From Leucobacter weissii (GTDB lineage Bacteria > Actinomycetota > Actinomycetes > Actinomycetales > Microbacteriaceae): 64,000 nt of DNA. Each line of letters starts with the position of its first letter. Positions within the stretch are counted from its first letter, which is position 1. The notes under the pieces were generated by a model. It was not told the DNA's origin, searched no databases, and was given only the letters and a program-made list of their open reading frames with translations. The stretch is taken from NCBI RefSeq assembly GCF_017565745.1, contig NZ_JAGDYM010000011.1, positions 1 through 64,000 on the forward strand, read 5' to 3'. Shown here in pieces: positions 51,875 through 62,561 of this stretch. A program made the translations under genes and the position numbers.

Positions 51875-53653
51875 GTGCCTACTCGCCTCTCGAACTACTT
51901 CCTGAAGACGCTGCGCGAAGACCCCGCCGATGCGGAGGTCGCGAGCCACAAGCTTCTCGTCCGCGCCGGATACATCCGGCGCCAGGCCCCGGGGGTGTTC
52001 TCCTGGTTGCCGCTCGGGCTCCGGGTGAAGGCGAGGCTCGAGCAGATCATCCGCGACGAGATGACGGCGGCCGGGGCTCACGAGGTCCACTTCCCCGCGC
52101 TGCTCCCGCGCGAGCCCTACGAGGCCTCGGGGCGCTGGGAGGAGTACGGCGAGGCGCTCTTCCGGCTGCAGGATCGGCACGGGGCCGACTACCTGCTCGC
52201 GCCCACGCACGAGGAAGTCTTCACCCTGATGGTGAAGGACATCGTGAGCTCCTACAAGGATCTGCCGCTCACGATCTATCAGATCCAGGACAAGTACCGC
52301 GACGAGGCCCGCCCCCGCGCCGGTCTGCTGCGCGGCCGCGAGTTCACGATGAAGGACGCCTACTCCTTCGACGTCTCGGACGAGGGGCTCGAGGCCAGCT
52401 ATCAGGCGCAGCGGGACGCGTACGAGCGCATCTTCGGCCGGCTGGGACTCGACTACGAGATCGTCTCGGCCGACGCCGGCGCGATGGGGGGCTCCAAGAG
52501 CGAGGAGTTCCTCCTGCCCACGCCGATCGGCGAGGACACCTTCGTGCGGTCGGCCGGCGGCTACTCCGCGAACGTCGAGGCCTACACGACGCCCGCTCCC
52601 GAGGCGCTGCCGCTCGAGGGGCTCCCCGCGGCGCTCGTCTTCGACTCTCCCGGGACGCCGACCATCGAGACGCTCGTGGCGCACACGAACGCGGTCCTGC
52701 CGAGGACGGACGGGCGTGCGTGGGCCGCCGCCGACACGCTCAAGAACGTCGTCCTGGCGATCACCCCGATCGCCGGGGAGCAGGCCGGGCAGCGCTCCCT
52801 CGTGGTCGTCGGGATCCCCGGTGATCGCGATGCCGATCTCAAGCGGGCGGAGGTCGCCTTCGCCGGCGCCGAGGTCGAACCGGCCACGCCCGAGGATTTC
52901 GCGAAGCACCCCGGTCTGACGAAGGGCTACATCGGCCCCGGCACCTCGGACGCTCCGGTGCTCGGCGCGGAGAGTTCCACGGGGATCCCCTTCCTCCTCG
53001 ATCCCCGAGTGGTGCCCGGCACCTCCTGGGTGACCGGGGCCAACGAGCACGAGAAGCACGTCGCCCATCTGGTCGCGGGGCGGGACTTCGTCGCCGATGG
53101 TGTCGCGGACATCGCCACGGTGCGGGACGGCGACCCCGCGCCGGACGGCTCGGGTCCGGTCACGATCGAGCGCGGCATGGAGATCGGCCACGTGTTCCAG
53201 CTCGGCCGCAAGTACGCGGAGGCGCTGGGACTCAGAGTCCTCGACGAGCAGGGCAAGCTCGTGACCGTGACGATGGGATCGTACGGCATCGGAGTCACCA
53301 GGATCCTGGCCGTTCTGGCCGAGCTGCACCACGACGACCGCGGGCTCGTGTGGCCCCGGTCGATCGCGCCCTTCGACGTGCACGTCGTGGCCACCGGCAA
53401 GGACCCGTCGATCCACGAGACCGCGGAGGCGCTCGTCGCCGAGCTCGACGCTGCGGGACTCGAGGTGCTCTTCGACGACCGGCCGAAAGTGTCGCCGGGG
53501 GTGAAGTTCGGTGACGCCGAGCTGCTCGGCGTCCCCCGCGTGGTCGTGGTCGGGCGCGATGCTGCGGACGGTTTCGCCGAGGTGTGGGATCGCGCCGCGG
53601 GGACCAAGGAGAAGGTGGCGCTCGACGCGGTGCTCGGCGAGGTCCGGGGCTGA
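51875..53653 (+). CDS. proS: Prolyl-tRNA synthetase
   Basis: A 592-residue class II synthetase of bacterial type with the editing insertion. Motif 2 reads [18 protein letters not shown] near residue 140, the INS editing domain occupies about 235-400 ([25 protein letters not shown]), and motif 3 is [16 protein letters not shown] near 470; the anticodon domain ends the protein. The GTG at 51875 is the only start giving normal length; GGAGG is too close to it to be ideal. The long upstream frame is a shadow of the mannosyltransferase gene. Confidence 0.95.
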   Translation: MPTRLSNYFLKTLREDPADAEVASHKLLVRAGYIRRQAPGVFSWLPLGLRVKARLEQIIRDEMTAAGAHEVHFPALLPREPYEASGRWEEYGEALFRLQDRHGADYLLAPTHEEVFTLMVKDIVSSYKDLPLTIYQIQDKYRDEARPRAGLLRGREFTMKDAYSFDVSDEGLEASYQAQRDAYERIFGRLGLDYEIVSADAGAMGGSKSEEFLLPTPIGEDTFVRSAGGYSANVEAYTTPAPEALPLEGLPAALVFDSPGTPTIETLVAHTNAVLPRTDGRAWAAADTLKNVVLAITPIAGEQAGQRSLVVVGIPGDRDADLKRAEVAFAGAEVEPATPEDFAKHPGLTKGYIGPGTSDAPVLGAESSTGIPFLLDPRVVPGTSWVTGANEHEKHVAHLVAGRDFVADGVADIATVRDGDPAPDGSGPVTIERGMEIGHVFQLGRKYAEALGLRVLDEQGKLVTVTMGSYGIGVTRILAVLAELHHDDRGLVWPRSIAPFDVHVVATGKDPSIHETAEALVAELDAAGLEVLFDDRPKVSPGVKFGDAELLGVPRVVVVGRDAADGFAEVWDRAAGTKEKVALDAVLGEVRG

Positions 53654-53764
53654 GAGTCGCGCCCGTCTCGCGCTCGCGCGCATCGCATGGCCGCTATCGG
53701 TCGGGTGGGGTATCCTGAGTAGCTGATCCGCCGTGCGGTGACATCTGAATAAAGGAGGCCCATC

Positions 53765-54760
53765 GTGAAGATCGATCTCGCCATGCTGCGCGGACTGGAG
53801 CGTGAGAAGGACATCCCCTTCGAGGAGCTGGCAGCCATCATCGAGCAGGCCATCCACTCGGCGTATCTCAAGCACGAGGTCAACATCGGGAATCAGGAGC
53901 CCGCCGAGGACGAGGTCCGCGTCCTTCTCGATCGGAAATCCGGCGAGATCAGCGTCCTCGTGCCGGAGCGCAACGACGCGGGCGAGGTGATCGGAGAGGC
54001 TCACGCGGACACCGCCGAGTTCGGCCGCATCGGCGCCTCCGCCGCGAAGCAGGTGATCAACCAGCGGCTGCGAGACCTCAGCGACGACGCGGTGCTCGGC
54101 CAGTTCAAGGACAAGGAGGGGCACATCGTCTCCGGCATCGTGCAGCAGGGACCCAATCCCCGCATCGTGCACATCGACCTGGGCGAGCTCGAGGCGATCC
54201 TCCCCCCGGAAGAGCAGGCGCCCGGCGAGGAGTACCCGCACGGCGCACGGCTCCGCGTGTACATCACGAGCGTCTCCAAGGGACTCAAGGGCCCCCAGAT
54301 CGTGGTCTCCCGCACGCATCCCGGGCTCGTCCGGCGTCTCTTCGAGCTGGAGGTGCCCGAGCTGTCGGCTGGAGCGGTCGAGATCGTCTCCCTCGCGCGC
54401 GAGGCGGGGCACCGCACCAAGGTCGCCGTGCGGGCCACGCAACCGGGCATCAACGCCAAGGGGACCTGCATCGGGGAGATGGGGCGGCGCGTCCGCGCGG
54501 TCATGAGCGAGTTGGGCGAGGAGAAGATCGACATCGTCGACTACTCGCCCGAGCTGCCGAAGTTCGTCGCGAATGCGCTGTCCCCCGCGAAGGTCTCGGA
54601 CGTGTTCATGCTCAACGAGCAGCTCAAGCAGGTGCGCGCGCTGGTGCCGGACTTCCAGCTCTCCCTCGCGATCGGCAAGGAGGGGCAGAACGCCCGTCTC
54701 GCCGCCAAGCTGACGGGCGCGAAGATCGACATCCAGCCGGACTCGATCATGAGTGATTGA
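53765..54760 (+). CDS. nusA: Transcription termination/antitermination factor NusA
   Basis: A 331-residue RNA polymerase-binding factor. The N-terminal domain (1-110) is followed by S1 (about 112-180; [21 protein letters not shown] quoted in part), KH1 and KH2 (from 200), with [19 protein letters not shown] near the end. It lacks the C-terminal repeats of Proteobacteria, as is normal here. AAAGGAGG lies upstream of the GTG. No rimP gene lies between proS and nusA, where it is found in many bacteria. Confidence 0.95.
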   Translation: MKIDLAMLRGLEREKDIPFEELAAIIEQAIHSAYLKHEVNIGNQEPAEDEVRVLLDRKSGEISVLVPERNDAGEVIGEAHADTAEFGRIGASAAKQVINQRLRDLSDDAVLGQFKDKEGHIVSGIVQQGPNPRIVHIDLGELEAILPPEEQAPGEEYPHGARLRVYITSVSKGLKGPQIVVSRTHPGLVRRLFELEVPELSAGAVEIVSLAREAGHRTKVAVRATQPGINAKGTCIGEMGRRVRAVMSELGEEKIDIVDYSPELPKFVANALSPAKVSDVFMLNEQLKQVRALVPDFQLSLAIGKEGQNARLAAKLTGAKIDIQPDSIMSD

Positions 54761-54926
54761 GTCGGATGTCGGTCTTCGCGCCTCCCGCGCTTTCGTCGGA
54801 GAGCACAGTTCGGGAGGACCTTCGGGGGCGAAAACCTCAGCCCGACGCGCAATCTCAGCCCGACGCGCGTGTCGCTCGGGGCGTCTCCGGTCCGTACGTG
54901 CGTGCGGGGTGTGAGATCCTGGTAGG

Positions 54927-55184
54927 ATGGATTCGCTTCGGACATGCGTGGCGTGCCGCCGACGTGCGGCACGCGACGAACTGCTCCGGGTGGTGTTGAG
55001 CGGTCATCGGCTGATTCCTGATGACCGGGCTGCGCTTCCCGGGCGCGGCGCCTGGGTCCATCCCACGCCGAAATGTCTGAAACAGGCGGTTTCGCGTGGA
55101 GTTTTCGCGCGTGCACTGCGAGCGTCGGGTCGACTCGACGCAGGCCCTTTAGAGAACAGGCTAGAAACGCTCATGGACAACTGA
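54927..55184 (+). CDS. ylxR: YlxR (DUF448) RNA-binding protein
   Basis: An 85-residue protein with the YlxR signature: RTCVACRRR near the start, RDELLRVV, and [20 protein letters not shown] in the middle. It lies between nusA and infB as in most Gram-positive bacteria, and members are small nucleic-acid-binding proteins linked to RNase P or nucleoid regulation. All conserved residues are present. Confidence 0.92.
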   Translation: MDSLRTCVACRRRAARDELLRVVLSGHRLIPDDRAALPGRGAWVHPTPKCLKQAVSRGVFARALRASGRLDAGPLENRLETLMDN

Positions 55185-55259
55185 TGAACGGCTCGAAATG
55201 AGACCCGTCCGATAACCCAAGGTTCTCGCCTGTCTGGCGTGAACCCAGACAGGAGAAAA

Positions 55260-57983
55260 GTGGCAAACCCACGCGTACACGAGATCGCTTCAGAGCTCGG
55301 TGTGGACAGCAAGGTCGTCCTGGCCAAGCTGAAGGAGATGGGCGAGTTCGTCAAGGCGAGCTCGTCGGCGGTCGCGCCCCCGGTGGCGCGCAAGGTCAAG
55401 GCCGCGCTGAAGGACGAGGGCGTCGCCGCCGGCGAGACCGCGTCCGGCACGCCGAGCCCCGGGGGCGCGAAGCCCGCCGGTCCCAAGCCGGGCCCCGCGA
55501 GGCCCGCGGCCAAGCCCGCGGCGCCCGGCGCAGCGACCACCGGGCCGTCCGAACGCCCCGCTCCCACGCCGGGGCAGCCGGCTGCTCCGGCGAAGTCCGC
55601 CGATCCGGCTGCGCCCGCGGCGCCCGGCGCCAAGCCGGCGGAGCCCGAAGCGCCGAAGCCCCCGTCGGGTGCGGCCAAGCCGGGGGCTCCGAAGCCCGCG
55701 CCGGCGAAGGCTCCCGCGCCCAAGCCGGGAGGACCGCGTCCGGGCAACAACCCGTTCGCGAGCAGTCAGGGCATGGGCATTCCTCGCCCGCCGCGTCCGG
55801 GCAACAACCCGTTCGCACCGAGCCAGGGCATGGGGCGTCGTCCCAATCCCGGCAACATCCCCCGTCCCGCCCCGCGCCCGCAGGGCGCCGGTGCCGGTGC
55901 CGGCCGCCCCGGCGGTGGTCGTCCCGGCGGAGGCCGCCCCGGCGGCGCCGGCGGTGGTCGTCCGGGCGCGCCCGGAGCCGGAGGAGCACCCGGCGGCCCG
56001 CGTCCGAGCGGTGGGTTCGCCGGTCGGGGTCGCGGCGGCCGCGGTGCCGGCACGGCTGGCGCCTTCGGTCGCGGCGGCGGCAAGAGCAAGGCGCGCAAGT
56101 CGAAGCGGGCGAAGCGGCAGGAATTCGAGATGCGGGAGGCGCCGTCGATCGGCGGCGTCAGCATCCCGCGCGGCGACGGCTCCACTCAGATCCGTCTGCG
56201 CCGCGGCGCCTCGCTCTCGGACTTCGCCGACAAGATCGACACCAGCGCGTCGAACCTGGTGACCGTGCTGTTCCATCTCGGCGAGATGGCGACGGCGACC
56301 GAGTCGCTCGACGAGGCGACCTTCGAGATCCTCGGCGACGAGCTGGGGTACAAGATCCAGATCGTCTCGCCGGAGGACGAGGACCGCGAGCTGCTCGAGG
56401 GCTTCGACATCGACATCGAGGGCGAGCTGGAGGACGAGGGCGACGACGTGCTCGAGCCGCGGCCGCCGGTCGTGACCGTGATGGGCCACGTGGATCACGG
56501 CAAGACCCGGCTGCTCGACGCGATCCGCAAGGCGAACGTCGGAGGCGGCGAGGCCGGCGGCATCACGCAGCACATCGGCGCGTACCAGGTGCACACCGAG
56601 CACGAGGGCATCGACCGTGCGCTGACCTTCATCGACACCCCGGGTCACGAGGCGTTCACCGCCATGCGCGCCCGAGGCGCTCAGGTGACCGACATCGCGA
56701 TCCTGGTGGTCGCGGCAGACGACGGCATCATGCCCCAGACGATCGAGGCGCTGAACCACGCGCAGTCGGCGAACGTGCCGATCGTGGTCGCGGTGAACAA
56801 GATCGACAAGGAGGGCGCGAACCCGCAGAAGGTGCGCCAGCAGCTCACCGAGTTCGGCCTCGTCGCGGAGGAGTACGGCGGCGACGTGCTGTTCGTCGAC
56901 GTGTCGGCGAAGAACAACGTCGGCATCACCGAGCTGCTCGACGCCGTGCTGCTGACCGCCGACGCGGGCCTCGACCTGCGGGCGAACCCCGAGAAGCACG
57001 CTCGCGGCGTGGCGATCGAGGCGAAGCTCGACAAGGGTCGCGGCGCGGTCGCGACGGTGCTGATCCAGTCGGGCACACTCCGCGTGGGCGACGCGATCGT
57101 CGCGGGAACCGCTTACGGGCGCGTGCGCGCGATGAGCGATGAGAACGGCGACGCGGTCGACGAGGCGCTGCCCTCGCGCCCCGTGCTGGTGCAGGGTCTG
57201 TCGACCGTGCCGCGCGCCGGCGACAACTTCATCGTCACGGCCGAGGATCGCACCGCTCGCCAGATCGCCGAGAAGCGCGAGGCCGCCGAGCGCAACGCGC
57301 AGCTGGCGAAGGCGCGCAAGCGGATCAGCCTCGAGGACTTCACCAAGGCGCTGGAGGACGGAAAGGTCGAGTCGCTCAACCTCATCATCAAGGGCGACGT
57401 CTCGGGTGCCGTGGAGGCGCTGGAGGAGTCGCTGATGAAGATCGAGGTGGACGACTCGGTGCAGCTGCGCATCCTGCATCGCGGTGTCGGCGCGATCACC
57501 GCGAGCGACGTCGATCTCGCCACGATCGACAACGCCATCGTGATCGGCTTCAACGTGCGCCCGGACGTCAAGGCGCGCGAGCGCGCCGCGCGCGAGGGCA
57601 TCGACATCCGCTTCTACAACGTCATCTACAACGCGCTCGAGGACATCGAGAACTCGCTCACGGGCATGCTCAAGCCCGAGTACGAGGAGGTGCAGTCGGG
57701 GGTCGCGGAGATCCGCGAGATCTTCCGCTCCTCGAAGATCGGCAACATCGCCGGTGTGCTCGTGCGCAGCGGGACGATCACGCGGAACGCGAAGGCGCGC
57801 GTCATCCGGGAGGGCGTCGTGATCGCCGACAACCTGGCGATCGAGTCGCTGCGGCGGTTCAAGGATGACGTCACCGAGGTCAAGACCGATTTCGAGTGCG
57901 GCATCGGTCTCGGCAAGTACAACGACATCCAGATCGGCGACGAGATCGAGACCACGGAGCTGGTCGAGAAGCCGCGCGGATGA
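55260..57983 (+). CDS. infB: Translation initiation factor IF-2
   Basis: A 907-residue GTPase that brings initiator tRNA to the ribosome. An IF2_N domain (1-52) is followed by a long Ala/Pro/Gly-rich linker (60-285), containing two tandem PGNNPFAxSQGMG units and a glycine-arginine run. A second IF2_N region follows at about 300-350. G motifs are GHVDHGKT (about 408), DTPGHEAF (about 458) and NKID (about 512); domains 2-4 complete the protein. AGGAG lies before the GTG at 55260. The linker is low-complexity and coded with strong G+C bias. Confidence 0.96.
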   Translation: MANPRVHEIASELGVDSKVVLAKLKEMGEFVKASSSAVAPPVARKVKAALKDEGVAAGETASGTPSPGGAKPAGPKPGPARPAAKPAAPGAATTGPSERPAPTPGQPAAPAKSADPAAPAAPGAKPAEPEAPKPPSGAAKPGAPKPAPAKAPAPKPGGPRPGNNPFASSQGMGIPRPPRPGNNPFAPSQGMGRRPNPGNIPRPAPRPQGAGAGAGRPGGGRPGGGRPGGAGGGRPGAPGAGGAPGGPRPSGGFAGRGRGGRGAGTAGAFGRGGGKSKARKSKRAKRQEFEMREAPSIGGVSIPRGDGSTQIRLRRGASLSDFADKIDTSASNLVTVLFHLGEMATATESLDEATFEILGDELGYKIQIVSPEDEDRELLEGFDIDIEGELEDEGDDVLEPRPPVVTVMGHVDHGKTRLLDAIRKANVGGGEAGGITQHIGAYQVHTEHEGIDRALTFIDTPGHEAFTAMRARGAQVTDIAILVVAADDGIMPQTIEALNHAQSANVPIVVAVNKIDKEGANPQKVRQQLTEFGLVAEEYGGDVLFVDVSAKNNVGITELLDAVLLTADAGLDLRANPEKHARGVAIEAKLDKGRGAVATVLIQSGTLRVGDAIVAGTAYGRVRAMSDENGDAVDEALPSRPVLVQGLSTVPRAGDNFIVTAEDRTARQIAEKREAAERNAQLAKARKRISLEDFTKALEDGKVESLNLIIKGDVSGAVEALEESLMKIEVDDSVQLRILHRGVGAITASDVDLATIDNAIVIGFNVRPDVKARERAAREGIDIRFYNVIYNALEDIENSLTGMLKPEYEEVQSGVAEIREIFRSSKIGNIAGVLVRSGTITRNAKARVIREGVVIADNLAIESLRRFKDDVTEVKTDFECGIGLGKYNDIQIGDEIETTELVEKPRG

Positions 57984-58065
57984 TCGAGCCGGGCTGCGCG
58001 TGGCGGATGTCGCGCGCAGCCCGCGCCCGGTGAGCGCCGGTGACCTCTGATGAGCCCCGGTGAAC

Positions 58066-58719
58066 TCAGCGGATCGGTCGATCGAAGCGGCGGCCCTCCA
58101 CGCGGGGCGGCAGGATCGTGAACACGAGCACGACGAGCCCGCCGAGGTACGGGACGAGGTTGAGCAGGTAGAGCGGACCGGCGAGGTTCGCGTCGTGCAG
58201 GCGTCGCCAGCCGATGGAGATCCAGGGAATGATCGAGCCCAGGAGGAGCACGAGCGTGATGAAGCCGAAGACGACGGAGATGACGTCGCCTCCGGCGGAT
58301 CTCGAATAGGGCGAAGCCGCCTCGCTCAGACCGCTGGCGATTCCGCCGGTGATGCCGACGATCAGGAACACGACCCAGAAGATCAGGACCATCCACCAGA
58401 ACTCGCTGCGCGAGGCGCGGCCGCTGAAGTTGACGTAGTTCCGGAAGAACCGGGTGAGGGCCTGGGCGGGGTTCGCGCCGTAGAGCGGTCGGTGCAGCTG
58501 ACTCGCGTCCGCCGCGCCGTCGAAGGGCTCGCCCGGACCGGGCCGGGTCCCGGGCGGGACCTGATAGGCGTACTGCGGCGGCGGCGCGTACTGGGGCGGC
58601 GGCGCGTACCGATACTCCGGCGGAGGCGCATACCTGGGCTGCTGCGGAGCGGCGCTCTCCTCCGGAGCGGCCCCCTCCTGCGGGGCGGCCGGATCATCGG
58701 GCTGCGGCGGGTGGGTCAC
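58066..58719 (-). CDS. DUF805 membrane protein with proline-tyrosine repeats
   Basis: A 217-residue protein. The first 60 residues are disordered with tandem YAPPPxY units; the DUF805 domain follows with FFRNYVNFSGRASRSEFWW and three or four membrane spans (about 118-140, 160-183, 190-210), including SIIPWISIGWRRLHDANLAG. DUF805 is common in bacterial inner membrane proteins of unknown role. GGAGG five bases before the GTG at 58719 decides the start. It is divergent from rbfA. Confidence 0.85.
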   Translation of the reverse strand: MTHPPQPDDPAAPQEGAAPEESAAPQQPRYAPPPEYRYAPPPQYAPPPQYAYQVPPGTRPGPGEPFDGAADASQLHRPLYGANPAQALTRFFRNYVNFSGRASRSEFWWMVLIFWVVFLIVGITGGIASGLSEAASPYSRSAGGDVISVVFGFITLVLLLGSIIPWISIGWRRLHDANLAGPLYLLNLVPYLGGLVVLVFTILPPRVEGRRFDRPIR

Positions 58720-58809
58720 GGGATCCTCCAATCGGCGCCGGAGCACGGGTGCGCTCCCCGGCTGCTTCCATCGTACGGAGGAGTCGGGCGCCGGCGGTAG
58801 GGTAGGAGC

Positions 58810-59244
58810 ATGAGCAGTCCACGGGCCGGGAAGGTCGCCGAGCGCATCCAGCAGATCATCGCGCGCAGACTCGAGAAGGGGCTGCGCGATCCGCGGCTGG
58901 GCTTCGTGACCATCACCGATGTGCGGGTGACCGGTGACCTGCAGCACGCGAGCGTCTTCTACACGGTGTACGGCGACGAGCAGGAGCAGACCGATTCGGA
59001 TGCGGCCCTGCGCGCGGCGACCGGCATGCTGCGCAGCGAGGTCGGGAAGCAGCTCGGCACGCGCCTCACTCCGGCGCTGGAGTTCATCCGGGACGAGCTG
59101 CCCGAGAACGCGCAGCATCTGAGCGAGCTGCTGGAGGAGGCGAGGCGACGGGACGAGGAGACCCAGGCGCTCGCCGCCGGAGCCGTGCACGCGGGCGACG
59201 CCGACCCCTATGTCAAGCCCCGCGAGGACGACGACGACGCGTAG
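58810..59244 (+). CDS. rbfA: Ribosome-binding factor A
   Basis: A 144-residue KH-fold protein that matures the 5' end of 16S rRNA during 30S assembly. Family features are RVAERIQQIIARRLEKGLRDPRLG (quoted in parts: QIIARRLEKGLRDPRLG), VTITDVRVTGDLQHASVFY and LTPALEFIRDELPENAQHL. A short Asp-rich tail (REDDDDA) ends it. It stands 90 bases from the divergent DUF805 gene and is part of the infB neighbourhood, although truB does not follow it. Confidence 0.93.
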   Translation: MSSPRAGKVAERIQQIIARRLEKGLRDPRLGFVTITDVRVTGDLQHASVFYTVYGDEQEQTDSDAALRAATGMLRSEVGKQLGTRLTPALEFIRDELPENAQHLSELLEEARRRDEETQALAAGAVHAGDADPYVKPREDDDDA

Positions 59245-59409
59245 CGGCCGGCCCTCGGACGCCGAGCGGCACCGGGCTCGACACCGCAGATCGATCGGTG
59301 CGGCGAGATGAATAGCCGGTGAATCCGTCTCCGGCTCCGGGTGCGGCGCCTGCTCTCACGCCTATGATGATCGTGTCCGCTGCCGGTGACACGTATTCGG
59401 AGAAGAGCT

Positions 59410-60531
59410 ATGCCGCCTCGTTCGGGATATCCGTCGACCATCGTCGCCGCAGGCGCGGCTTCGACAATCGGCGCGGCGCTGCGCCGACGAGGGTTCAGGA
59501 TCGTAGTCGCCGGAGCGGTCGTCGCCGGGCTCGCCCTGACCGGAGTCGTCGCCGGCGCGGGTGCTGCGGTTGCGGCGGCGCCGAGCGGAGCGCCTGCGGT
59601 TCAGCGGCAGGCCGAGAAGCGCACGCCGCCGGCCGAGACGTCGAAGAAGCGCGCCGTGAAGATCTCGATCGCCGCCCCGAAGACGGTGAGGTTCCGCAAT
59701 GCCTTCTCCGTCACGGTCAGGCTCTCGGCGAAGCAGGCCGTGCGTTTCGGCAAGGCACGGGTCTCGGCGGGCGGCTACGCGAAGACGGTGACCGTGGAGC
59801 GGAAGCGGAGCTCGTCGAAGCAGGCGCAGAAGCGTCGGAGCGTCTCGTTCACCGTGCGGGTGCCGAAGCGCGCGGCCTCTGAGACGGGGAAGACGAGCGT
59901 CCGGGTGACGTATCTCGGGTCGAGCCGCACCGAGAAGGCGACCGCGAAGCAGGGCCTGGAGGTCGTGCGGAACGCCCAGCAGCGCGCCGCCGTGAGGTCG
60001 ATAGCCGAACTGCGCCGCACGGCCGAGCAGCAGGACGCGTGGGCGAGTCGGTGGTGCCTGAGCACGTTGGGCGCCGTGTGGACGACCGACGTCGTCGAAG
60101 GATGGAACGCGCGCATCGGCGGCAAGCTGGTGCTCGCCGGCGAGGGGAAGCCCGCCGGAACCCTGCAGCGGCTCATCGATCGGGCGAACGCCTCGAAGAA
60201 CCCCTACCTCGAGGACAAGATCGTGTGGAACCGGGTCGACTGGACGCGGGCAGAGCTGGTCTCGCAGATCGAGGAGATCCGGGCGCAGATCCCCGAGGAG
60301 TACCGCGACCGGAGCTGGGTGCAGCCGAAGCACGACGGCGGATCGATCACGGTCGTGAGCCCCTGGCCGGCGCTGAAGGCCCTCGCAGATCGGAAGACGA
60401 AGCGTTTCGACGGCACGGCGTTCTTCGCCTCCAAGATCCCCGTGGCGGGCATCGCCGACGGCGGCATCGCGAGCCCGTCCTGGTACATCGGCACCGGAGA
60501 CGGCTGCGAGGTCCTGCCGCTGCCGGTGTGA
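59410..60531 (+). CDS. Secreted basic protein with Ig-like region
   Basis: A 373-residue exported protein. An extended signal peptide (about 1-57) has the hydrophobic core IVVAGAVVAGLALTGVVAGA and an A-x-A end. Residues about 75-190 are lysine-rich with alternating hydrophobic strands, resembling the Ig-like repeats of the nucleotidase at 15072. Residues about 195-373 (RSIAELRRTAEQQDAWASRW, DKIVWNRVDWTRAEL) are a separate domain I do not recognise, with only a few Cys. No anchor motif is seen. It probably acts at the cell wall. Confidence 0.7.
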   Translation: MPPRSGYPSTIVAAGAASTIGAALRRRGFRIVVAGAVVAGLALTGVVAGAGAAVAAAPSGAPAVQRQAEKRTPPAETSKKRAVKISIAAPKTVRFRNAFSVTVRLSAKQAVRFGKARVSAGGYAKTVTVERKRSSSKQAQKRRSVSFTVRVPKRAASETGKTSVRVTYLGSSRTEKATAKQGLEVVRNAQQRAAVRSIAELRRTAEQQDAWASRWCLSTLGAVWTTDVVEGWNARIGGKLVLAGEGKPAGTLQRLIDRANASKNPYLEDKIVWNRVDWTRAELVSQIEEIRAQIPEEYRDRSWVQPKHDGGSITVVSPWPALKALADRKTKRFDGTAFFASKIPVAGIADGGIASPSWYIGTGDGCEVLPLPV

Positions 60532-60582
60532 GCCTCGGACGCGGCGGCCAGTCGGACGCCGCGGGGCCGGCCCGCGCGATCC

Positions 60583-61242
60583 TCAGCCGGGGATCCGGAA
60601 CATCTCGATGTAGCGTCGCAGCAGGCTCATGAACGAGGATTCGGCCAGCGCCGCCTGATCCTCGGGGCGCTCGGCGACGATCTCCGCGAGCAGCGGAGCG
60701 CCGAGTTCGGCGCAGCGCGCCGACTCGAGCATGAGCCCCTCGGCGTTCCACTCGAACGCGAAGCCGAGCGCGAGGTGCTCGAGCCCCAGCAGGGCTTCGA
60801 AGGCGCGTGCCCCGTCCCAGCCGTCGCGGTGGAGCGACTGCAGGAAGCACTCGTACAGCTGCAGGGTGATCGCGTCTCTGACCGGCGTCGTGCTGAGCAC
60901 CTCGATGGTGTTGGGATGGCGGGCGAAGGCGCGATAGTACGCCGTGCCGAATCGGAGCATCGCCTCGTCCCACGGGAGCTCGAGTATCCCCGGGTCGTGG
61001 ATCTCGGCGGCGATCGTCGAGCGCACCAGGTCGAGGATCGCGGGCCGGCCCTCCACGTGGTGGTAGAGCGAGGGCGCCCGGACTCCCAGTCGTGTCGCGA
61101 CGGCCTTCATGGTGCAGGCCTGCCAGCCGGACTCGTCGATGATCGCCAGCGCGGCGTCGGCGATGGCGCCCTCGGTCAAGGGCGGCCTCGTCGGCCGGCC
61201 GGGCTTGCGCTGATCTTCGGTCCCGACCTCGGTCCGGCTCAT
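60583..61242 (-). CDS. TetR-family transcriptional regulator
   Basis: A 219-residue repressor. The N-terminal helix-turn-helix (about 22-68) has TEGAIADAALAIIDESG and the recognition pattern RLGVRAPSLYHHVEGR. The C-terminal domain is a normal TetR ligand-binding bundle. The frame extends to 61332, but the ATG at 61242 is the first sensible start. It is divergent from the ABC transporter genes, with a clear 8-bp inverted repeat at 61303-61323 between them, so it very probably represses the transporter and perhaps itself. Confidence 0.88.
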   Translation of the reverse strand: MSRTEVGTEDQRKPGRPTRPPLTEGAIADAALAIIDESGWQACTMKAVATRLGVRAPSLYHHVEGRPAILDLVRSTIAAEIHDPGILELPWDEAMLRFGTAYYRAFARHPNTIEVLSTTPVRDAITLQLYECFLQSLHRDGWDGARAFEALLGLEHLALGFAFEWNAEGLMLESARCAELGAPLLAEIVAERPEDQAALAESSFMSLLRRYIEMFRIPG

Positions 61243-61302
61243 TGGTCTCCACCCCTGCGTGTTGCAACTTGGTAAACATCGTCCCCCGATGACTTGCAGT
61301 AT

Positions 61303-61323
61303 AAATCTAACGTCATTAGATTT
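61303..61323. promoter_or_regulatory. Inverted repeat, probable TetR operator
   Basis: AAATCTAA (61303-61310) and TTAGATTT (61316-61323) form a perfect 8-bp inverted repeat around CGTCA. Its A/T richness contrasts with the surrounding DNA. It is 61 bases upstream of the tetR start and 60 bases upstream of the transporter start, the ideal place for control of both. Confidence 0.75.
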
Positions 61324-61382
61324 GGCGAACACGACGCCTGCGACGACGCGGGGCGACGGCTCGAGAAAGAAGAAGGCAGCCA

Positions 61383-62561
61383 GTGACGACCCAGCCCTAT
61401 TCCCCGACGACCGACCCGGACGCGGAGCGGCGAGAGGCCTCCCCGTCGCGGGAACTCACCATCGCCCATGCCCGCAAGTCCTTTCTGACGCCCGAGAAGG
61501 CGACCGTCAACGCCATCGACGACGTGTCCTTCACGATCCGGCAGGGCGAGTTCTTCGTCATGCTCGGGCCTTCCGGCTGCGGCAAGACCACGCTGCTGCG
61601 GAGCATCGCCGGCCTCGAGAGCCTCGACGACGGGCAGATCCTCCTCGGCAGCCGTCGCATCGATCAGCTCGCGCCGCACGAGCGCCCCGTGAACACGGTG
61701 TTCCAGTCCTATGCGCTCTTCCCGCACCTCACGGTCGCGGAGAACGTCGCCTTCGGTCTCGAGATGGAACGGATGCCGAGGCGCAAGATCTCCGAGCGCG
61801 TCACCGAGATGCTGGAGCTCGTGCAGCTCTCCCCGCTCGCGAGCCGCAAGCCGGCGCAGCTCTCCGGCGGCCAGCAGCAGCGCGTCGCCCTGGCGCGAGC
61901 ACTCGCCAAGCAGCCCGAGGTCCTGCTGCTCGACGAACCGCTCGCCGCACTCGATCTCAAGCTCCGCCGCGGCATGCAGAACGAGCTGAAGCGGCTGCAG
62001 CGCACCACCGGCATCACCTTCGTCTTCGTCACCCATGACCAGGAGGAAGCGCTCAGCATGGGCGACCGGATCGCCGTGTTCAATCAGGGCAGGCCCGAGC
62101 AGATCGGCACCCCGGAGGAGATCTACGAACGACCGATCAGCCGTTTCGTCGCCGGGTTCATCGGGGAGAGCAACTTCCTCACGACGGGGGCGACCAGTCG
62201 CCGGGGAGCCGGGGGAGAGACCGTTCTCGAGGTACGACTGCCCGGAGGAGAGCCGACGGTGCTGCCGACCGTCGTGCCGACGCCCGACGGCACGGTCACG
62301 CTCACGATCCGGCCCGAGCGCATCCGCGTGGACGACGGGCCGGGTCGCCTCGCCACCGGCGCCGTCACCGGTCTGGTCTACATGGGCACCGACCTGCGCT
62401 GCACGGTGACGCTGAGCGACGGCACCGAGCTCGGCGTGCGCGTGCCGCCGCCGTTCCACGAAGGATTGCAGCCCGGCGCGGAGGTCGGCCTCCATGCCGA
62501 GGCCGCCGCACTGCGTCCCCTGGTGCCCGAGCCCGTCGATCTCAGCGGGGCCGGACGATGA
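61383..62561 (+). CDS. potA: Polyamine-type ABC transporter ATPase
   Basis: A 392-residue ATPase of the PotA branch. Walker A is [10 protein letters not shown] (near residue 62), the signature LSGGQQQRV (near 160) and Walker [17 protein letters not shown]. The C-terminal TOBE_2 domain (about 290-385) is typical of importers for putrescine, spermidine or related cations; [22 protein letters not shown] supports this branch (quoted in parts: [13 protein letters not shown]). The GTG start is preceded by AAGAAGGC. No solute-binding protein gene is yet seen, so the substrate is open. Confidence 0.9.
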   Translation: MTTQPYSPTTDPDAERREASPSRELTIAHARKSFLTPEKATVNAIDDVSFTIRQGEFFVMLGPSGCGKTTLLRSIAGLESLDDGQILLGSRRIDQLAPHERPVNTVFQSYALFPHLTVAENVAFGLEMERMPRRKISERVTEMLELVQLSPLASRKPAQLSGGQQQRVALARALAKQPEVLLLDEPLAALDLKLRRGMQNELKRLQRTTGITFVFVTHDQEEALSMGDRIAVFNQGRPEQIGTPEEIYERPISRFVAGFIGESNFLTTGATSRRGAGGETVLEVRLPGGEPTVLPTVVPTPDGTVTLTIRPERIRVDDGPGRLATGAVTGLVYMGTDLRCTVTLSDGTELGVRVPPPFHEGLQPGAEVGLHAEAAALRPLVPEPVDLSGAGR

